Source: Sphingobacteriales bacterium TSM_CSS (GTDB taxonomy: Bacteria; Bacteroidota; Bacteroidia; Chitinophagales; UBA2359). From it: a stretch of 61,677 nucleotides of DNA. Below the pieces are notes generated by a model. That model was not told the origin of the DNA and ran no database searches. It saw only the letters and a list, made by a program, of their open reading frames with translations. Below are positions 26,080 through 34,788 of this stretch, in pieces; position 1 is the first letter of the stretch, and each line of letters starts with the position of its first letter. Both the position numbers and the translations under genes were made by a program. The stretch spans positions 1 to 61,677 of the forward strand of contig NBMY01000089.1 in NCBI GenBank assembly GCA_002212985.1, written 5' to 3'.

Positions 26080-26571
26080 ATGAAACCTTGCTCTTGTGCT
26101 TATTTATATACCCTAATTTGGTTGTGGTGCGTTTTATTTTCTGCCCATACTGCGCAGGCGCAAAACCGCCAAGCCGATTTGGCGTTGCTGCAAATGGTTA
26201 TGCCGGGGCAACCATTTAGCCCACCCGTATTAACCAACAATAAAAAAGCCATGAAAACGCGCAACCGATCGGCTTTTGCCCGCTACAACCCAATTACCCT
26301 TGCGCTTACCGGCAGCATGTTTTTATACCAAAATGTACTCTCGGCGCAAATGGGCAGGCAATGTTTATACAACCCGTCCTGCTCCAATTTCAGTAAACAG
26401 GCTATTGCAGAGTTTGGGTTGGTTAAAGGAGTATTTTTAACCGCCGACCGCCTGCTGCGATGTAACCGTATTAGCGCCTTAGACCTTAACCTGCTCAACC
26501 TTAACCCCAAAACCGGCCGGTTTAACGACCTCGCACGCCAATATCGGCTTCACTACCATGAGCAACGCTAA
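26080..26571 (+). CDS. YidD-domain protein with N-terminal signal-like segment
   Basis: This 163-residue protein has an N-terminal hydrophobic segment ending in a signal-peptidase-like AHTAQAQ (~residues 10-30), a ~35-residue linker and then a YidD domain. That domain has YNPSCSNFSKQAIAEFG and the arginine/cysteine motif DRLLRCNR followed by DLNLL. YidD proteins are small, usually 70-100 residues, cytoplasmic and membrane-associated, and help membrane-protein insertion. The N-terminal extension is unusual, and if it is a real signal peptide the domain would be periplasmic. ATG 26080 is preferred over GTG 26071. The 3' end overlaps the next gene by 14 bp. Confidence 0.82.
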   Translation: MKPCSCAYLYTLIWLWCVLFSAHTAQAQNRQADLALLQMVMPGQPFSPPVLTNNKKAMKTRNRSAFARYNPITLALTGSMFLYQNVLSAQMGRQCLYNPSCSNFSKQAIAEFGLVKGVFLTADRLLRCNRISALDLNLLNLNPKTGRFNDLARQYRLHYHEQR

Positions 26572-27478
26572 TATTTGCAAACGCTGCCTGTTTTGCCTGC
26601 TTTGTGCAACATTAACAACCAACAACGCTTTGGCACAAAACACGCTACAAGCTACCGATTCTGTTTACCGGCAGGAAATGGATTTCGGGCAGTATTTGCT
26701 CAATAACCAGCAATATGCCGATGCTCAACAGGTTTTTGCCCAATTAGATACGGCATTGGCAAACCACCTTGCCGCTACCCGAACAGACTCGCTGCATTTT
26801 TACCAAGGCTGGGCTTGCTATAACCAAAAACTGCTCCTGCCGGCCGCCGAACAATTTTTGCAGGTTTCGGGCAACTCGCCGTTTTTTCATGCCTCGCGCT
26901 TTTTTGCCGCCTACAACCTTACCTATAAACAATGGTACGCTCCGGCAAAGGGCATTTTAACCGACCTGTACCTGCCACCCTCCGACTCGTTGTTGCACGA
27001 ATTGCAATTTTTCGGGCTTGCAGGCATTGCCCTACTGCAGCGTAATACCCAACAGTTTACACGCCTGTCGGAACAATTTACCTTTACGCATTACCAACTC
27101 CAACAGCAAGAGCAAAATTTGCTGCAATATGCCGAATCGATAAAAAAGGTAAAACGCCGCTCGCCTGCCTTGGCCGGTATGTTATCGGCTGTGGTGCCCG
27201 GTTTAGGAAAAGTGTACGCGGGTAAAGCCAAACAGGGTATTGCTTCTTTTTTTCCGGTGGCGTTGTTGGGGTTGCAGGCTTACGAAAACATACATAAACG
27301 GGGTATCAAAAACGGGTTCAGCATTTTTTATACCGGTTTGTTTTCGGTTTTTTATATTGGCAATATTTGGGGCAGTGTGTTGAGCGTACAAATAAAACAG
27401 CAGGAAATTGACCATGAAATTGACAACCGCATTTTATTCGACTTGCATATTCCTTTGCGCAATATTTTCGGAAACTAA
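26558..27478 (+). CDS. Exported protein with TPR-like region and C-terminal membrane hairpin (A)
   Basis: This 306-residue protein has a signal peptide (RCLFCLLCATLTTNNALAQ), then an alpha-helical region (~35-190) with TPR-like spacing (YLLNNQQYADAQQVFAQL, FYQGWACYNQKLLLPAAEQF). A C-terminal hydrophobic region opens with PALAGMLSAVVPGLGKVYAG (~205-225) and holds two or three membrane segments. The P-G-x-G-x-x-Y-x-G motif resembles TM2/DUF5683-like membrane hairpins. It overlaps the YidD gene by 14 bp and the next gene by 65 bp. The next protein is a paralogue. The function is unknown; an assembly or scaffold role with the YidD-like protein is inference. Confidence 0.72.
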   Translation: MSNANICKRCLFCLLCATLTTNNALAQNTLQATDSVYRQEMDFGQYLLNNQQYADAQQVFAQLDTALANHLAATRTDSLHFYQGWACYNQKLLLPAAEQFLQVSGNSPFFHASRFFAAYNLTYKQWYAPAKGILTDLYLPPSDSLLHELQFFGLAGIALLQRNTQQFTRLSEQFTFTHYQLQQQEQNLLQYAESIKKVKRRSPALAGMLSAVVPGLGKVYAGKAKQGIASFFPVALLGLQAYENIHKRGIKNGFSIFYTGLFSVFYIGNIWGSVLSVQIKQQEIDHEIDNRILFDLHIPLRNIFGN

Positions 27479-28292
27479 GGCACAACCTGCTTTGCAGCGC
27501 TTTTTTACCGCCGCCGATACTCTTATGCAGCAAAGCCGCTTTTCCGATGCTGCCTTAGCCTATGAACGCTGCGTGTTTGCCTGCCACGATACCAACCCCG
27601 AATGGCAAAACCGTGCACTGCTGAAAAAAGCAATGGCTTATAAAGCACAGGGCAATTTTGCCCAAACGCTGCAAACCCTTTACCGCATTAATTTTTACCA
27701 GTTAACCGACTCGGCGCGGCTTGCCACAGGATACGAAATTGTGCTGAATGCCTACCTTACGGGGCAATTTACCGATGCCGAATCTCAATTGCAGCAATTA
27801 GCCTATTTTATACCCGACTCTGCGACATTTAACCAACAACTACTTTTTCTTAAAATATTGGTTTTGAACGAATTGCAAAAATGGCCCGAAGCAAAAACTG
27901 CTTTTACCCAGTACCTTATACTAAACAGACACCCCCCCGAACTGGCCAATATTTACTATGATTTTATGCGCCGTCCACGGTTAAAAAACCCACAAAAAGC
28001 CCGCCGGTTATCTACCTTTATGCCCGGCGTAGGACAACTATACGGCGGTAATGTTGGCGCCGGATTGCTTAATCTTGGGCTACAGTTGGGTTTACTAAGT
28101 TTTGGTGCGTATGAAATATGGCAGGGCTATTACCTTACCGGTTTTGGAACCGGCTTGGCTCTGACACAGGCTTTTTATTTTGGAGGTATTGAAAACGCCG
28201 AAACAGTTACCAAAAGAAAAAACAAAGAAAAAATTGCCCGCTACAACAACCGTATTAAACAATTTATATTAACGGTTGAGCAGAGCAAATAA
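27414..28292 (+). CDS. Exported protein with TPR-like region and C-terminal membrane hairpin (B)
   Basis: This 292-residue paralogue of the preceding protein has a signal peptide (MKLTTAFYSTCIFLCAIFSE), TPR-like helices (RFSDAALAYERCVFAC, NRALLKKAMAYKAQGNFAQT), then RLSTFMPGVGQLYGGNVGAG and two or three hydrophobic segments. It has a charged lysine-rich tail. ATG 27414 is chosen over TTG 27408. It starts inside the upstream gene (65-bp overlap in another frame), which implies coupled translation. The function is unknown. Confidence 0.72.
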   Translation: MKLTTAFYSTCIFLCAIFSETKAQPALQRFFTAADTLMQQSRFSDAALAYERCVFACHDTNPEWQNRALLKKAMAYKAQGNFAQTLQTLYRINFYQLTDSARLATGYEIVLNAYLTGQFTDAESQLQQLAYFIPDSATFNQQLLFLKILVLNELQKWPEAKTAFTQYLILNRHPPELANIYYDFMRRPRLKNPQKARRLSTFMPGVGQLYGGNVGAGLLNLGLQLGLLSFGAYEIWQGYYLTGFGTGLALTQAFYFGGIENAETVTKRKNKEKIARYNNRIKQFILTVEQSK

Positions 28293-28426
28293 CCTTTTGG
28301 GGGCAGTTTACCAACACACCTGTTGCCGTTTGGCGGGTTTGATTGTATTTTTTGGTGGCAAATGTTGCATTCGGGTAAATAATGCGTAACTTTCTTTTTA
28401 TTACCTCAACAATCAATACAACTACC

Positions 28427-29404
28427 ATGAAACCATCTTTTTACCTTTCAGTGCTGTTTGCACTGGCAGTATGCAACACCATTTTGGCGCAGGTATCGGG
28501 CAATGCCAATTATGCGCAGGAGCAACAAAGCCAGTCTTATTGGAATAACCGAACCTACAAAGATCTTTACAATCTTCCCGACGCAGTTTTCCTTGACGAT
28601 AATACCATTTTGCTGGAAGCAAACGCCCTTATAAACGTAAAGGCCGATGCGTATGTGGCAATTTTTAACCTATCGCAATTGGGCGAAACCGCTGCCGCTA
28701 CCGATGAACTGATGAACCAACGCCTCGACAACATTATGAAAGATGTACAAGCTTTAGGTATAGCAAAAAAAGACATGTATGCCGATATGCTTACCATGGT
28801 TCCGGTGTATGAAATTGAGGTGGAAAAAAAACTTTTCAGCAAAACCTATAACGAGGTTCCGAAAGGTTTTGAAATGCAAAAAAACCTGCACATTAAATAT
28901 ACCGACAGCGCATTGCTCGATAAAATTATTACCATTGCCGCCAAATACGAGGTATATGATTTGGTAAAGGTAGAATACTGCGTTGAAAAACCCGAACAGG
29001 CATACAAAACCCTGCGCGATGCCTCAATAGCGCTTATTAACGAGCGGGTAACCGAATTAAAAAAAGTGGCTGTAAACCTTGACACAGAGTATCATATTGT
29101 ATCAGAAAATTCGGAGGCTTTTTACCCCAACGACCAATACACAAGTTACCAGGCTTTTAGCAGCAATTCTTTAGAGGCTATTAAGAAAAAATCGGGTGTA
29201 ACACAGGCACAAAAGCCGGTTTCCATGTATTACCAGCCGCTTTCAAACCGCAATTTCCACATTGTTATTAACCCCGTTATTGTTGAACCCGTGGTTCAAT
29301 ATACCTATTGCCTTAAAGTAAAATACCTGCTCAAACGGCCGCCGGCAAAAGAAATGTGGCTTATTACTCCAAACGGCGATTTAAAACAGGTTAAAACCGA
29401 ATAA
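28427..29404 (+). CDS. SIMPL (DUF541) domain exported protein
   Basis: This 325-residue protein has a signal peptide (MKPSFYLSVLFALAVCNTIL). The mature part matches the SIMPL fold: an initial strand (ILLEANALINVKADAYVAIF), a helical stretch with DELMNQRLDNIMKDVQALGI, then GFEMQKNLHIKYTD, and repeated helix-strand units (LRDASIALINERVTELKKVA). SIMPL proteins are periplasmic or outer-membrane-associated with poorly known roles. ATG 28427 is preferred over 28382 because it places the signal peptide at the N-terminus and a -7-like TAACTTTC lies upstream at 28387-28394. A rho-independent terminator follows. Confidence 0.75.
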   Translation: MKPSFYLSVLFALAVCNTILAQVSGNANYAQEQQSQSYWNNRTYKDLYNLPDAVFLDDNTILLEANALINVKADAYVAIFNLSQLGETAAATDELMNQRLDNIMKDVQALGIAKKDMYADMLTMVPVYEIEVEKKLFSKTYNEVPKGFEMQKNLHIKYTDSALLDKIITIAAKYEVYDLVKVEYCVEKPEQAYKTLRDASIALINERVTELKKVAVNLDTEYHIVSENSEAFYPNDQYTSYQAFSSNSLEAIKKKSGVTQAQKPVSMYYQPLSNRNFHIVINPVIVEPVVQYTYCLKVKYLLKRPPAKEMWLITPNGDLKQVKTE

Positions 29405-29416
29405 TTTCCCCCATCA

Positions 29417-29452
29417 TAAAAGCCCGTCTCTTGAAAAGAAGGCGGGCTTTTT
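29417..29452 (+). terminator. Rho-independent terminator after the SIMPL gene
   Basis: AAAGCCCG and CGGGCTTT form a GC-rich stem with further pairing inside (TCTCTT with AGAAGG, including a wobble), followed by a short T run. It lies 13 bp after the stop codon. Confidence 0.8.
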
Positions 29453-29557
29453 AGAGGAGGGGGTATCATCATCTTTGCACTCTACATCAACAATGCCTCA
29501 TATTGCGGTGTGCAACCGCCGGTTATATGGCTTCTGGCAGAGGGTAAAAGGGTATTT

Positions 29558-30211
29558 TCAACTTTTTTCTTTATCTTTTTTATCTTTATCGCGGTAGTAA
29601 TTGCCCTGTACATCTTCTTTGTTGCGCAGTTTCATGCTGTATAACATTCGGGCTTCTTTTTCTTCTTCAAACATGCGTTTCATATCTTCGTCATTGGCGG
29701 CAAACTGCATTCTGTTTTCAATGTTCAGCGAAGCCGCTACTTTTTCCACATCTTGATTAGCGCCTATATAGGTAAAAGTCCAGCCATGTGGTTTTAGCCC
29801 GTTTATGAGTTGGCTTATTTGGTTGCCGTTAAACTCGCGCGAGGCATTTTCTTCGCCATCGGTTAAAATGGTTACCAATACGTTAAAATTGGTTTGGTTG
29901 CTCAGGTAATTATTCAATGCGCCGGCAGCAAATCCAATGGCATCATACAACGGCGTGCTGGCATTGGGCTTAAAACTGTTGCCATCAATTTCGGTAAGTT
30001 CCAAAACAGACCGTTTATCTAACAAAGTCTTAACACCCATGCCATTAAAGGTTATGAACGAAACATAATGCTCCTGTTCGGGAAACTGCCTTTCCACTTC
30101 TTTGATGGTTTGAACAACCTCATTAAAGCCGCTTATAGTGGCAGATTTAATGCTTTCCATAGAACCGCTTTCATCTAAAATAATAAGATTGTAAACACGA
30201 TGTTTGTCCAT
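29558..30211 (-). CDS. von Willebrand factor A domain protein
   Basis: This 217-residue protein is nearly all one VWA domain. The metal-ion-dependent adhesion site is complete: DESGSM (DxSxS) at ~residue 13, a Thr in NASTPLYDAIG (~residue 83) and the Asp in LTDGEENAS (~residue 118). There is no signal peptide, so it is cytoplasmic. The last ~35 residues are charged (Lys/Asp/Glu) and look disordered. Stand-alone cytoplasmic VWA proteins often work with an AAA ATPase or a regulator; none is adjacent here. Confidence 0.85.
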   Translation of the reverse strand: MDKHRVYNLIILDESGSMESIKSATISGFNEVVQTIKEVERQFPEQEHYVSFITFNGMGVKTLLDKRSVLELTEIDGNSFKPNASTPLYDAIGFAAGALNNYLSNQTNFNVLVTILTDGEENASREFNGNQISQLINGLKPHGWTFTYIGANQDVEKVAASLNIENRMQFAANDEDMKRMFEEEKEARMLYSMKLRNKEDVQGNYYRDKDKKDKEKS

Positions 30212-30747
30212 AATTTCGAGGTTTAAATTGTAGAATTAAAATTTACCTGTTATAACCATGTAACCATAAACAAAAACATTCAGTTCCCCGATTGCATCTT
30301 TTTTGGAAAAAAACCACAATTTCCCCAAAATAGTATTGTAATAACCCCTAAAGCAACTGCGCCTGAAAAAGGCATACAATTGGCGTATGTAATTGGGCTT
30401 TATTAAAACCAATACCATTACAGGCGGCTGTATGCACAATATCCTGTCAAAATAAGCTGTCACTATTGGTTTGTAAGAAAGATAACTACTTAGAATCTAC
30501 CTGTCATTTAAGTATTTTAGCTTGTAGCGTTGCTGATTTGAAGCGTTTAGCGCAAAGAAAGATCAGCAAACTAATGGCATAACTTTGCCAACCCTTGCGG
30601 CATTTGCGGTAAAATGAAGGGAATGTAGCTAGGAACATGGCTAACAAAGGCGCTACAACAAACTTACCAAGAAAGGAATTAGAGCGTTTAACAAAAATGT
30701 AGCGACTTTTTTGTAGGTTTGCAAATAGTTGCAGTAACCGGTAACTC
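30212..30747 (+). other. 536-bp intergenic region without a recognised gene
   Basis: There is no convincing coding sequence on either strand. The only structures seen are an 8-bp inverted repeat, TTGCTGAT at 30530-30537 with ATCAGCAA at 30562-30569 around a 24-bp loop, and a -7-like box at 30714-30721. The base composition is more AT-rich and less ordered than in the flanking genes. A small RNA cannot be excluded. Confidence 0.5.
30714..30721 (+). promoter_or_regulatory. Candidate -7 box for the propeller protein gene
   Basis: TAGGTTTG matches TAnnTTTG and ends 26 bp before ATG 30748. No well-placed -33 box is seen. Confidence 0.4.
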
Positions 30748-32007
30748 ATGAAAAACTACACTTTGTTATTGTTTATTACCCTCTTTGCGGCAAGCTGCCA
30801 ACAGGTAGCGGCGCAAACACTAACGGCAGTGTACAACACCGGCAACTCGCCCCTGCCCGATAATGAAGTGCGTTGTATTGCCACCGATGCCAACGGTACC
30901 ACCTGGATAGGAACCACCAACGGACTGGCTGCCTATAACGGCGCCGAATGGGTGGTTTACACTACCGGCAACTCGCCCCTGCCCGAAAACAACATTCGCT
31001 CTCTGGGTATTGATGCCGCCAACCGTATTTGGATTGGCACTTTTTCATCGGGGTTGGCCCTGTTTGACGGCAACGAATGGCAAACGTACAACAGTTCCAA
31101 TTCGGGCTTGCCCGATAACTACGTCAAAAGCATTGCCTTTGACAACGACGGGCAGAAACTTTGGCTGGGTTTGTCGGGCGGGTTGGCTATGTACGATGGC
31201 ATAAACTGGCTATTCTACAATGCCATTGGCAGCGATGTGCTGCTGAACAACGTAAACGATGTGGTTTTTGACCCCGAGCACCATATTTGGGTGTGTACGG
31301 TAAACGGCGGGCTGGTTACCTTTACCAAAAACCAGCAGTTATTTGCCTATAAAGTAAGCAATTCGGGCGTGCCCGACAATACCCTGTTGGCCATTGCCGC
31401 CGATGCCCAAAATACCAAATGGATGACCACCGTAGTGGATGGTTTGGGCCGCTTTGACGGAATGAACTGGCAAACTTACCAAACCATTAACTCCGGAATA
31501 GCCTCTAACAATACCACCGACGTTTGCGCAAACCTTTATAACAACGATATTTGGATTGGCACCGCCAACGCCGGAATTAGCATTTTTACCCCTGCCGCCA
31601 ACCTATGGACAACCCTGAACACCGATAACGCCGGCTTGCCCGATAACCATATTACAGCATTTTGCATAAACAGCAACGGCACCATTTGGGCAGGTACCAA
31701 AACCGGCGGACTGCTGCAATTTTATCAGGATTTTACCGCCAATTCCTTCACACCGCACCTGCAAAATTCTGAAAACAAGCTGTTTCCTAACCCCTGTAAC
31801 GGGCAAATTTGTCTGCCTCTGACTATACCAACCACGCCAACAACCACCCTAACCGTTTATGCTGCCGCAAACGGAAAGACCGTGCTGCAGCAACAGTTTA
31901 CCCAACCCTGCATTCATACGGTTAACCTGCTCTCGGGTTGTTATTTTGCAGCGCTCTGGCAAAACAAACAACTTATATTTTGCCAAAAATTTTATGTTAT
32001 TCATTAA
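30748..32007 (+). CDS. Secreted two-component-regulator-propeller repeat protein with T9SS type A sorting domain
   Basis: This 419-residue protein has a signal peptide ending near QQVAAQ. Residues ~25-325 hold about seven propeller repeats of 42-45 residues, each with W(I/L)G(T)-NGLA-Y-G--W--Y and LPDN motifs (for example GTTWIGTTNGLAAYNG). A T9SS type A sorting domain follows (~345-419), beginning KLFPNPCNGQIC and ending KLIFCQKFYVIH-like. It should be exported by the Sec system, then by type IX secretion, and remain cell-surface or secreted. Unlike hybrid two-component proteins it has no kinase part. Confidence 0.88.
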   Translation: MKNYTLLLFITLFAASCQQVAAQTLTAVYNTGNSPLPDNEVRCIATDANGTTWIGTTNGLAAYNGAEWVVYTTGNSPLPENNIRSLGIDAANRIWIGTFSSGLALFDGNEWQTYNSSNSGLPDNYVKSIAFDNDGQKLWLGLSGGLAMYDGINWLFYNAIGSDVLLNNVNDVVFDPEHHIWVCTVNGGLVTFTKNQQLFAYKVSNSGVPDNTLLAIAADAQNTKWMTTVVDGLGRFDGMNWQTYQTINSGIASNNTTDVCANLYNNDIWIGTANAGISIFTPAANLWTTLNTDNAGLPDNHITAFCINSNGTIWAGTKTGGLLQFYQDFTANSFTPHLQNSENKLFPNPCNGQICLPLTIPTTPTTTLTVYAAANGKTVLQQQFTQPCIHTVNLLSGCYFAALWQNKQLIFCQKFYVIH

Positions 32008-32047
32008 TTTGTTTTCATAACCAACCAAACCGCAACATACAAAAACA

Positions 32048-32926
32048 ATGCTTAGCACAATGGCGCGTTTTTACCGGCTGGTATTAAGAGCAAAAAAACT
32101 GAAAGACAACAGTACCATAAACACAACGGTAAAATGGTTTAGAGATTTAAATTTGCAACAGCCCTACCAACTTCTTACCGGCAATTGTCAGATTACCCGC
32201 GAAATGGCCGGAGATATGCCCGTTTATACCTTGCTACCACCCGGCAGCAACAGCAATAAAACCGTATTGTTTATACATGGCGGCGGCTTTGTTGGCGGCC
32301 CACACCTGTTTCACTGGCATTTGGCGGGTAAAATTGCCCGCGCTGCCAACTGCCGCATAGTGGTGCCGGTTTACCCCCTTGCGCCCGAACACCCCTACCC
32401 TGCGGCGGTAAATGCCCTGTTTACACTCTACAGGCAGTTGGCAGGGCAGTATGGCAACCCACCCGCACTTATGGGCGACTCAGCAGGCGGCAACCTTGCT
32501 TTGGTAACTGCTTTAAAACTGAACGATGAAAAATTGCCCCTGCCGCCCAAATTGGTTTTGCTTTCGCCCTGTTTAGACCAGCAACTCAACAACCCCGATA
32601 TTGATGCACTTGAAGAGCAAGATGCCATCCTAAACCGAAAAGCAGCACAAACTACCCACAGCGCTTATATTGGCAACAATGCCATAACTCACCCCTACAT
32701 TTCTCCTGTTTTCGGAAACCTTGCCACCTTGCCCCCTATTTTGCTGCTTTGCGGCACTAAAGAAATTTTTTACCCCGATTGCCTGCGTTTTACCCAAATG
32801 CTACAACAACAGGGAGGTAATATTGAGTTTTTGCAAGGTGAAAACTTGTTTCATGATTGGCCAATGTTTCCACTTTTGCCCGAAGCCAGCACTGCCATTG
32901 CGGCAATAGCACGGTTTCTGGTATAG
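32048..32926 (+). CDS. Alpha/beta hydrolase, hormone-sensitive-lipase type esterase
   Basis: This 292-residue protein shows the family marks in order: oxyanion motif FIHGGGFVGG (~residue 75), PVYPLAPEHPYPAA, the nucleophile elbow GDSAGGNLAL (~residue 140), a catalytic aspartate region near PILLLCGTKEIFYPD, and a histidine in LFHDWPMFP. It is complete and probably an active carboxylesterase; no signal peptide. It lies 40 bp after the propeller gene. Confidence 0.9.
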   Translation: MLSTMARFYRLVLRAKKLKDNSTINTTVKWFRDLNLQQPYQLLTGNCQITREMAGDMPVYTLLPPGSNSNKTVLFIHGGGFVGGPHLFHWHLAGKIARAANCRIVVPVYPLAPEHPYPAAVNALFTLYRQLAGQYGNPPALMGDSAGGNLALVTALKLNDEKLPLPPKLVLLSPCLDQQLNNPDIDALEEQDAILNRKAAQTTHSAYIGNNAITHPYISPVFGNLATLPPILLLCGTKEIFYPDCLRFTQMLQQQGGNIEFLQGENLFHDWPMFPLLPEASTAIAAIARFLV

Positions 32927-32959
32927 GGTTAAGTTGAAAAGGCAACCTCTACCGGGTGT

Positions 32960-34654
32960 TTATTTTTTACCCTTTGGGTTGGTTGCAGGTGTGCCGGCGC
33001 CTTTTAAAATTTTTTCATACTCGGCAGCGTTGGAAAATAATGCCAGGGCTTTTTTAATGTTGTCATCGTCATTTAAGGTTGCCTGAATTTCGCCCTTTTG
33101 GAAATAATAGCGCGAAATGATTTCGAGTTTCAACAACTCGGTAATTTCGTTTTTGTATTTTCTGAGGTCTTTTTGTTTTTCCTCTTTAATGGTATTTTGC
33201 AGTTTGGCAATAACCGCCTCTACCGCATTGCTGTAGTTTTCTTCCTTAACACTTTCCAGCAGTTGCTTAAGGTTTTTTTCGCTTTCAGTGGTATATTCGT
33301 AGTTTTTATCGGCAAGGAATTTTACAAAACTATCAAAATCAGCATCGGTCAAATCAAACTCCGTGGGCGGGGCAATAGAGTCGTGCTGCTGGCGGTATTG
33401 CGTTGCGTAGTCAAAAATGAGGTAGTTATCCAAAAGGCTTTGCGTAATATTGGCGTATTTGGGTTGCTGCACTTCAACATCGGGTGTTACGCCGCTTCCG
33501 TCATATACAGTTCTGCCGTTTCGGGTTTTAAAGGTTTTGCGAAGCGAGTCGGGAACGGTAGAAATTCCGTCGAGGTAGCGGCCGGAGTAGTCAATGGCTT
33601 GCACACAGCGTCCGCTTGGAATAAAGTATTTTGAAACGGTGAGTTTCAACTTGGCATTGTAGCCAATGTCTTTGGTTTGTTGTACCAGTCCTTTGCCAAA
33701 ACTTTTTACGCCAATAATTACACCGCGGTCTAAATCTTGTATAGTACCCGATACGATTTCGGAAGCGGATGCCGATTTTTCGTCAATGAGAATAACAAGG
33801 GGCAAATCGGGGGCTAACGGTTCAGAGGGGGTTTTGTATTCTTTCTGCCATTCTTCGGTTTTACCGCTGGTACTTACCACCACCTGCCCTTTTGGTACAA
33901 ATAGGTTTACCATATTTATAGCTTCGGTAAGCAAACCGCCGCCGTTGTGGCGCAGGTCGAGTACCAGATTTTTTACTTCGTTGTCTTTTTGCAATTTTTC
34001 AAGGGCTTCGGCTACTTCGGCAGTGCAGTTTTGGGTAAAACTTTTCATTTTAATGTAGCCGGTATTTTTGTTGAGCATGGAAAAATGCGGTACACTGTTG
34101 CCTTCTTCCTTATTGCGCAGCACGGTAACGGTTTGTTCGGCGCTTTCACCGGGGCGCAGATAGGTAATTTTAAGTTCCGAACCCGGTTGTCCCTGTAAAA
34201 TTTGCTGTACTTCTTCAATGGTTCTGTCTTTGGCAGAGGCGCCGTTAATGGCGGATATTTTATCGCCTGCCATCAGTCCGGCCTTTTGCGCGGGCTGGTT
34301 TTCATACACATCAGACAGGTAAACATAGTCATTTCTGAGGAGCAAATCTACGCCAATGCTGCCCGATGCACCGGTTCGCTGCATTCTAAATCCCTCAATT
34401 TGTGCTTCGGTAATATAATTGGTATAGGGGTCAAGGGTTTTAAGCATGGAGTCAATACCTTTACGCATTAAACCGGCAGGGTTAATTTCATCTACATAAC
34501 TTTCGTCCAATTCGCGGTACAAATCGGCATACAACTCCAAGTTTTTAGCAATTTCAAAGTATTTGCCGTTGTCTAAAAAGGAGTAGCTGAACAAAAGTGC
34601 GCCGCCAAGGGCAAGTATGGCAGCAAAAGTGGTTAAATTTACTTTGGTGTTCAT
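32960..34654 (-). CDS. S41 family C-terminal processing protease (copy A)
   Basis: This 564-residue protein has a N-terminal membrane segment or signal anchor (TFAAILALGGALLFSYSF), the CtpA-type N-terminal motif LDPYTNYITEAQ, a PDZ domain (~90-180, GVDLLLRNDYVY), and the S41 core with the serine in SASASEIVSGT and the lysine in SFGKGLVQ. The C-terminal ~130 residues are a charged helical tail (KNEITELLKLEIISRYYFQKG). It is a periplasmic protease. The next gene upstream is a paralogue with the same layout. Confidence 0.94.
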   Translation of the reverse strand: MNTKVNLTTFAAILALGGALLFSYSFLDNGKYFEIAKNLELYADLYRELDESYVDEINPAGLMRKGIDSMLKTLDPYTNYITEAQIEGFRMQRTGASGSIGVDLLLRNDYVYLSDVYENQPAQKAGLMAGDKISAINGASAKDRTIEEVQQILQGQPGSELKITYLRPGESAEQTVTVLRNKEEGNSVPHFSMLNKNTGYIKMKSFTQNCTAEVAEALEKLQKDNEVKNLVLDLRHNGGGLLTEAINMVNLFVPKGQVVVSTSGKTEEWQKEYKTPSEPLAPDLPLVILIDEKSASASEIVSGTIQDLDRGVIIGVKSFGKGLVQQTKDIGYNAKLKLTVSKYFIPSGRCVQAIDYSGRYLDGISTVPDSLRKTFKTRNGRTVYDGSGVTPDVEVQQPKYANITQSLLDNYLIFDYATQYRQQHDSIAPPTEFDLTDADFDSFVKFLADKNYEYTTESEKNLKQLLESVKEENYSNAVEAVIAKLQNTIKEEKQKDLRKYKNEITELLKLEIISRYYFQKGEIQATLNDDDNIKKALALFSNAAEYEKILKGAGTPATNPKGKK

Positions 34655-34788
34655 TGTATATTGAAAAGCGCAAAGATTGAAAATGTTATTGAAACTTAAT
34701 TTGGTTGTCCTCTGACGGAAAACAGAATTAAAAACCCCGATGTTGCCGGCGCGGCAATTACCGGTATTTATTTTCCGATGCTAAGGCA

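Noticed and set aside
30236..30749. Two minus-strand ORFs of 75 and 81 residues in the intergenic region
   Set aside because: No signal, domain or codon pattern supports coding.
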